Made by a program: the position numbers and the translations under genes. The notes under the pieces were generated by a model, which saw only the letters and a list, made by a program, of their open reading frames with translations, did not search any database and was not told the origin of the DNA. This document shows positions 5,652 through 8,551 of a DNA stretch of 8,551 nucleotides, piece after piece; the first letter of the stretch is position 1; each line of letters starts with the position of its first letter. This DNA comes from Patescibacteria group bacterium (GTDB taxonomy: Bacteria > Patescibacteriota > WWE3 > 2-01-FULL-39-13). The DNA lies in NCBI GenBank assembly GCA_030916925.1, contig JAUPVU010000008.1:1-8551 (forward strand), written 5' to 3'.

Positions 5652-8551
5652 ATGCTCGAGAGAAAAAATACAGAAAGTCATAATTTAATAGCAACGGATG
5701 AATTAATCCAAAAAGCTGTGTCAGCAGGTGTCAAGTTTGGCTATGGAGATCCTAAGAACAGAATTAGATATTTAATCAAGACCGGTTTACTTCCACATCA
5801 AATAAGAAAACATATCGATGGCAAGATTGTTCCATATATCCCCGAGTACGCTTTAGAGAGATTGCTTGAAATACAGCAGATGCAGGATCAGAAAAATTTC
5901 AAGATTCCACAAATTGTTGATTTTTATATTCAACAAAGAGATGAAAGTGAACCACAGAGTGAACTGAGTAGAGGAAAAAACACCCCACGATCTTTGACAT
6001 CGAATGTCGCATATGTTGCATCATCCACCTTGGCAGGTAAAGATGAGGTATCAAAAGAGTCTAATTCGAAACGGTTTTATCCACTTGGGTTCTTCTCTAA
6101 ACCAAAGTTGGCAATAAACTCCTATTTGAATAAAGATGACAATTTAATCCGCCTAAATCACTCAAAGTATAGGAATCGAGCGGTGTTTATCGCAGTCGTA
6201 TTGCTTCTGCTAGTTGGTGTAGGTTATCAGTATGCAGGCACAATAGAAAACTCACCAGTAGGACAGACCGTTAGGGCGTGGCTAAATGATTATGAGGAAA
6301 ATCAATTTGCAAGACAAAGCGAAGGTAATAATAACGATCAACTAGTATATGATCCAACTAACGTTAATCCTGAGTTGAAAATTACCATTCCATCACAGTT
6401 CGATAACATAGTTGAGTTTAATGATGACGTATTTTTAAATGGCGCAAATTTATATATCGATGATGGACAGATTCAAGCATCAAATTTGGTTTACAACATT
6501 ACCGCTGGGCAGGGCATAGCAATTGTTGGTGAGCAAGAAGTAATTGTCACAAATACAGATTTGGGAAGTGCCCAGGATATATTCAAAGTATTTGCTTTTG
6601 ACGAGATTGAAATTTCAGCTGATTCAAATGATTCTCAATTAACGATTCGCTCTGCTGGTGGAATTACATTCGAGGAAGACGGAGATGGCATAATTATTTC
6701 TTCCCTTGTTCCAGACGAATATACTTGGATAACTTCTATTAATGGTAGCGAGCAGGATGTAATAGCAACGGGTATGTCAGTAGACTTTGTCTCTGGTAAT
6801 GACATAGCAGTTAGTTCCGGTGGTAGCAATATACTGACGTTTGACATAGAGTCAGTGATTGACACAGTCACGCAGATTAACATACCCTCTGGCGGGGGAA
6901 TTAGTATCGGAGGAGTTTCATTTGACGATGACACATCTTATGTCCAGTCTGGTGGGCAACTAATAAGAGTTTATACAGGCAACATGTTAAATGTCGCCCC
7001 AACCGATTCAACTCTTCAGGTTATTCTTGAAGAATTTGATTCCGCGATTCAGGGTGCTACCACAAACGTTTGGTCGGTAACGGCGGGTGTACTATATCCA
7101 ACCGATTATAATATTTTAGATTTAGCAGTAGGTGGTATGACTCCTGCTGATGCACCTTTTGGCGTAGATGAAGATAACAACATTATATATTTTGGGGATG
7201 ATAAGGCCGGAGCGACTACGCTAATATTTAAATCTGATGGTGGGACAGAGACCGGAAGCTTAATTTACAACACCTCAGACCAGCTGGTTTTTTCTGGTAT
7301 GGGAGTGGGATTTGAAGGTTCTACAATCGATAGCAATTTAACTAGCTTTGTATTTACCGATCCTACTTCAAATAATACTGTTACTTTTCCTAATGCAAGT
7401 GGTGAGGTTTCGTTGCTTGGGCAATCAATTGATACTACCGAAATCACAAACAATACTATTTTAGCAGTTGATTTAAATAATACTGGTGCTGCGCCAGGAA
7501 GTGGAAATATACTTTCATACGACGGATCTGCCGGATTTAGTTGGGTTTCAGCAGCTTCGGTAGGTGTAAATTATTGGGATAGAACTGGTAACGTGTTAAG
7601 CCCTGATACGGCCAACGATGTTTTAGAGGTTTCGTCTTCAACAAATACTCCAGCTTATTTTATAAATACAAGTGCGAGTGATTCGTTTAGAGTAGATGAT
7701 GGAGCAGGGGATACAACATATTTTGTCATAGATTCTGCTGGAAATGTTTCGTTGGGTAACATTGCTGTTGGAGCAACTGATACTGTTTTGGTTGCTGGTG
7801 TAAACAATGTTATTCAGTCTCGTGCTATAGATACAAGAGTTTGGGGGACCACTTTGTTGGATGACACTGATGTTGGTACTACGGTTCAAGGTTACGATGG
7901 AGATTTAACTACTTTGGGTGGGCTAACACCTTCTGATGGAAACTTTATAGTTGGTAACGGTGTATCTTGGGTTGCCGAAAACGGTAATACAGCAAGAACT
8001 TCTTTAGGACTTGGAACTGGAGACAGCCCATCTTTCACTAATCTGACTTTAAATGGTACAACGGGATTGACTCTATCTGGTGTTGGAGCTGACCTATATA
8101 TTGGGGCCATTGGACTAAACGATATTGGGACTAGCAATACTGATAGCGGGTCTGCATTGATTGGAATATTCGATGAATTTGATAATAGTAGTAGCAGTAC
8201 TGTACAAAATGTCATAGATGATATTGATGCTGCAATCGGTAACAGATTATATACTGCAAATAATTATTTAGTAGATGGAGAAAGCATAACAGCATCTCTT
8301 GAAGCTTTAGATGTAGCTATCGCAAGCGGAGTCGGCGACATAATAGCAGTAGGAGATGTATTAACCGGGGCCGCGTTTACAGCGACAGCAGGAAATGATG
8401 GAAACACATTGTACTTTGAAGGAAGTACAGCAAACGGAAATGAAATTGCCTTAACTGGAGCAGATGCAGGAAGTGATGTAACAGTAACGATCCCAGCGGT
8501 AGCAGGAACAATAGCTCTTGGAACAGGAGTAACAGATACATTAACGTACTG
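5652..8551 (+). CDS. Giant membrane-anchored protein: MerR-like HTH, one TM helix, phage-fibre-like repeat tail (3'-truncated)
   Basis: The frame is open from ATG 5652 to the window end: 966 codons, no stop and no cysteine. Residues 13-95 form a MerR-type winged-helix domain, with RIRYLIKTGLLPHQIRK (37-53), VPYIPEYALERLLEIQQMQ (60-78) and the following FKIPQIVDFY. A polar linker (96-173) leads to one membrane helix, about 176-195 (AVFIAVVLLLLVGVGYQYAG). Basic residues sit just before it (KYRNR), which predicts the N-terminus inside and the rest outside. The outer part is rich in Gly, Ser, Thr, Asn and Asp and resembles phage tail fibres: VQGYDGDLTTLGGL (745-758), GNFIVGNGVSWVAENGNTAR (763-782), LGLGTGDSPSFTNLTL (785-800), and two copies of a 'F-E-G-S-T ... 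T-V-T-[FI]-P ... G' module. The protein could be an adhesin, a stalk or a transmembrane sensor-regulator; its ligand is unknown. An in-frame stop at 5586-5588 leaves TTG 5592 as the only longer alternative start. Confidence 0.85.
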   Translation, partial: MLERKNTESHNLIATDELIQKAVSAGVKFGYGDPKNRIRYLIKTGLLPHQIRKHIDGKIVPYIPEYALERLLEIQQMQDQKNFKIPQIVDFYIQQRDESEPQSELSRGKNTPRSLTSNVAYVASSTLAGKDEVSKESNSKRFYPLGFFSKPKLAINSYLNKDDNLIRLNHSKYRNRAVFIAVVLLLLVGVGYQYAGTIENSPVGQTVRAWLNDYEENQFARQSEGNNNDQLVYDPTNVNPELKITIPSQFDNIVEFNDDVFLNGANLYIDDGQIQASNLVYNITAGQGIAIVGEQEVIVTNTDLGSAQDIFKVFAFDEIEISADSNDSQLTIRSAGGITFEEDGDGIIISSLVPDEYTWITSINGSEQDVIATGMSVDFVSGNDIAVSSGGSNILTFDIESVIDTVTQINIPSGGGISIGGVSFDDDTSYVQSGGQLIRVYTGNMLNVAPTDSTLQVILEEFDSAIQGATTNVWSVTAGVLYPTDYNILDLAVGGMTPADAPFGVDEDNNIIYFGDDKAGATTLIFKSDGGTETGSLIYNTSDQLVFSGMGVGFEGSTIDSNLTSFVFTDPTSNNTVTFPNASGEVSLLGQSIDTTEITNNTILAVDLNNTGAAPGSGNILSYDGSAGFSWVSAASVGVNYWDRTGNVLSPDTANDVLEVSSSTNTPAYFINTSASDSFRVDDGAGDTTYFVIDSAGNVSLGNIAVGATDTVLVAGVNNVIQSRAIDTRVWGTTLLDDTDVGTTVQGYDGDLTTLGGLTPSDGNFIVGNGVSWVAENGNTARTSLGLGTGDSPSFTNLTLNGTTGLTLSGVGADLYIGAIGLNDIGTSNTDSGSALIGIFDEFDNSSSSTVQNVIDDIDAAIGNRLYTANNYLVDGESITASLEALDVAIASGVGDIIAVGDVLTGAAFTATAGNDGNTLYFEGSTANGNEIALTGADAGSDVTVTIPAVAGTIALGTGVTDTLTY
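5688..5936 (+). other. MerR-like winged-helix domain within the giant protein
   Basis: This covers residues 13-95. The order is a recognition region ending in IRYLIKTGLLP, a basic wing ending in a Tyr-containing strand (GKIVPYIPEY), then a helix ERLLEIQQMQ and a helix starting FKIPQIV. This corresponds to the 'IRyYek.GLl.p.R...gyR.Y....l.rL..I..lr..Gfsl.eI' layout of MerR proteins. The N-terminal helix-turn-helix (ATDELIQKAVSAGVKFGYGD) carries a longer turn than usual. DNA binding is likely but not proven. Confidence 0.7.
6177..6236 (+). other. Single transmembrane helix of the giant protein
   Basis: Residues 176-195 include an uninterrupted run of apolar residues flanked by KYRNR on the N-terminal side and an acidic/polar stretch (TIENSP) on the other. 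By the positive-inside rule the N-terminal HTH domain is cytoplasmic and the long repeat region is exported. There is no cleavable signal peptide at the N-terminus. Confidence 0.8.
7005..7058 (+). repeat. Short helical repeat, copy 1 of 3
   Basis: Residues 452-469 read DSTLQVILEEFDSAIQGA, a predicted amphipathic helix in an otherwise beta-rich region. Similar segments recur at 848-865 and 875-893. The common pattern is S-[LVI]-x3-[LI]-x2-[LIF]-D-x-A-I. Such helices may be spacers or trimerising segments between beta modules. Confidence 0.5.
7311..7424 (+). repeat. Fibre module, copy A (protein-level repeat)
   Basis: Residues 554-591 run from FEGST through FVFTDPTSNNTVTFPNASGE to LLGQ. The shape '(F)EG.T ... 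L...dpt..nTvTfP.asG.v.L.g' is a pattern I know from phage tail-fibre-like proteins in metagenomes. It matches copy B at 8415-8528 at protein level but not at DNA level. Confidence 0.6.
8193..8246 (+). repeat. Short helical repeat, copy 2 of 3
   Basis: Residues 848-865 read SSTVQNVIDDIDAAIGNR, aligning with copy 1 (DSTLQVILEEFDSAIQGA) in the hydrophobic positions and the D-x-A-I end. Confidence 0.5.
8274..8330 (+). repeat. Short helical repeat, copy 3 of 3
   Basis: Residues 875-893 read DGESITASLEALDVAIASG, matching the D-x-A-I end and the heptad-like Leu/Ile spacing of copies 1 and 2. It follows copy 2 almost directly, joined by the segment YTANNYLV. Confidence 0.5.
8415..8528 (+). repeat. 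Fibre module, copy B (protein-level repeat)
   Basis: Residues 922-959 run from FEGST through TGADAGSDVTVTIPAVAG to IALGTG. FEGST, the V-T-[FI]-P core and the G-x-[VI]-[SA]-L end align with copy A, 1.1 kb upstream. Synonymous codons differ: copy B almost always uses GGA, GCA and ACA. Confidence 0.6.

Noticed and set aside
6635..8215. Several minus-strand open frames (6635-6934, 7265-7453, 7638-7889, 7892-8215)
   Set aside because: All are antisense to the continuous giant ORF. Their Pro/Ser/Val-rich or Ser/Asn-rich translations are shadows of Gly/Thr/Asn codons on the plus strand.

Overview
The window is AT-rich bacterial DNA and reads as two blocks. The first, about 1-5382, encodes an F-type ATP synthase in the usual order: a c-like subunit cut by the window edge, then b, delta, alpha, gamma, beta. 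The genes are nearly gapless, with ATGCTAA and ATGA overlaps. The epsilon subunit lies just beyond beta but on the opposite strand. The second block, 5652 to the window end, is one open reading frame of at least 966 codons with no stop. It encodes a membrane-anchored protein with an N-terminal MerR-like DNA-binding domain and a very long tail of phage-fibre-like repeats.

The organism is probably a member of the Candidate Phyla Radiation (Patescibacteria). The reasons are reduced and divergent ATP synthase subunits, few Shine-Dalgarno sequences, AT-rich DNA, and a giant Ser/Thr/Gly/Asn-rich, cysteine-free surface protein next to housekeeping genes. This is inference, and the phylum cannot be fixed from the window. 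The standard genetic code fits: TGG encodes Trp, and TAA, TGA and TAG all serve as stops.

The F1 catalytic machinery looks intact: P-loops in alpha and beta, the beta Glu of GERSRE, and the alpha arginine finger. The periphery is altered. The c-like hairpin has the polar loop GRNP but no acidic residue in its membrane helices. Alpha lacks the N-terminal helix that normally docks on delta, and delta is shortened in the matching domain. Epsilon is only the beta-sandwich domain, without the inhibitory C-terminal helices, and has its own candidate promoter on the minus strand. Beta has lost two aromatic residues of the adenine pocket.

The 269-bp divergent region between atpC (minus) and the giant gene (plus) holds candidate promoters for both, a perfect 16-bp dyad, repeated TCTCG elements and a possible 17-codon ORF. 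The giant protein is the most novel item. A cytoplasmic MerR-like domain is joined through one membrane helix to an external fibre built from modules like those in phage tail fibres. Its last ~280 bp in the window use clearly different synonymous codons, which suggests module acquisition or a repeat array continuing beyond the window. No RNA genes, insertion sequences or CRISPR arrays were seen.
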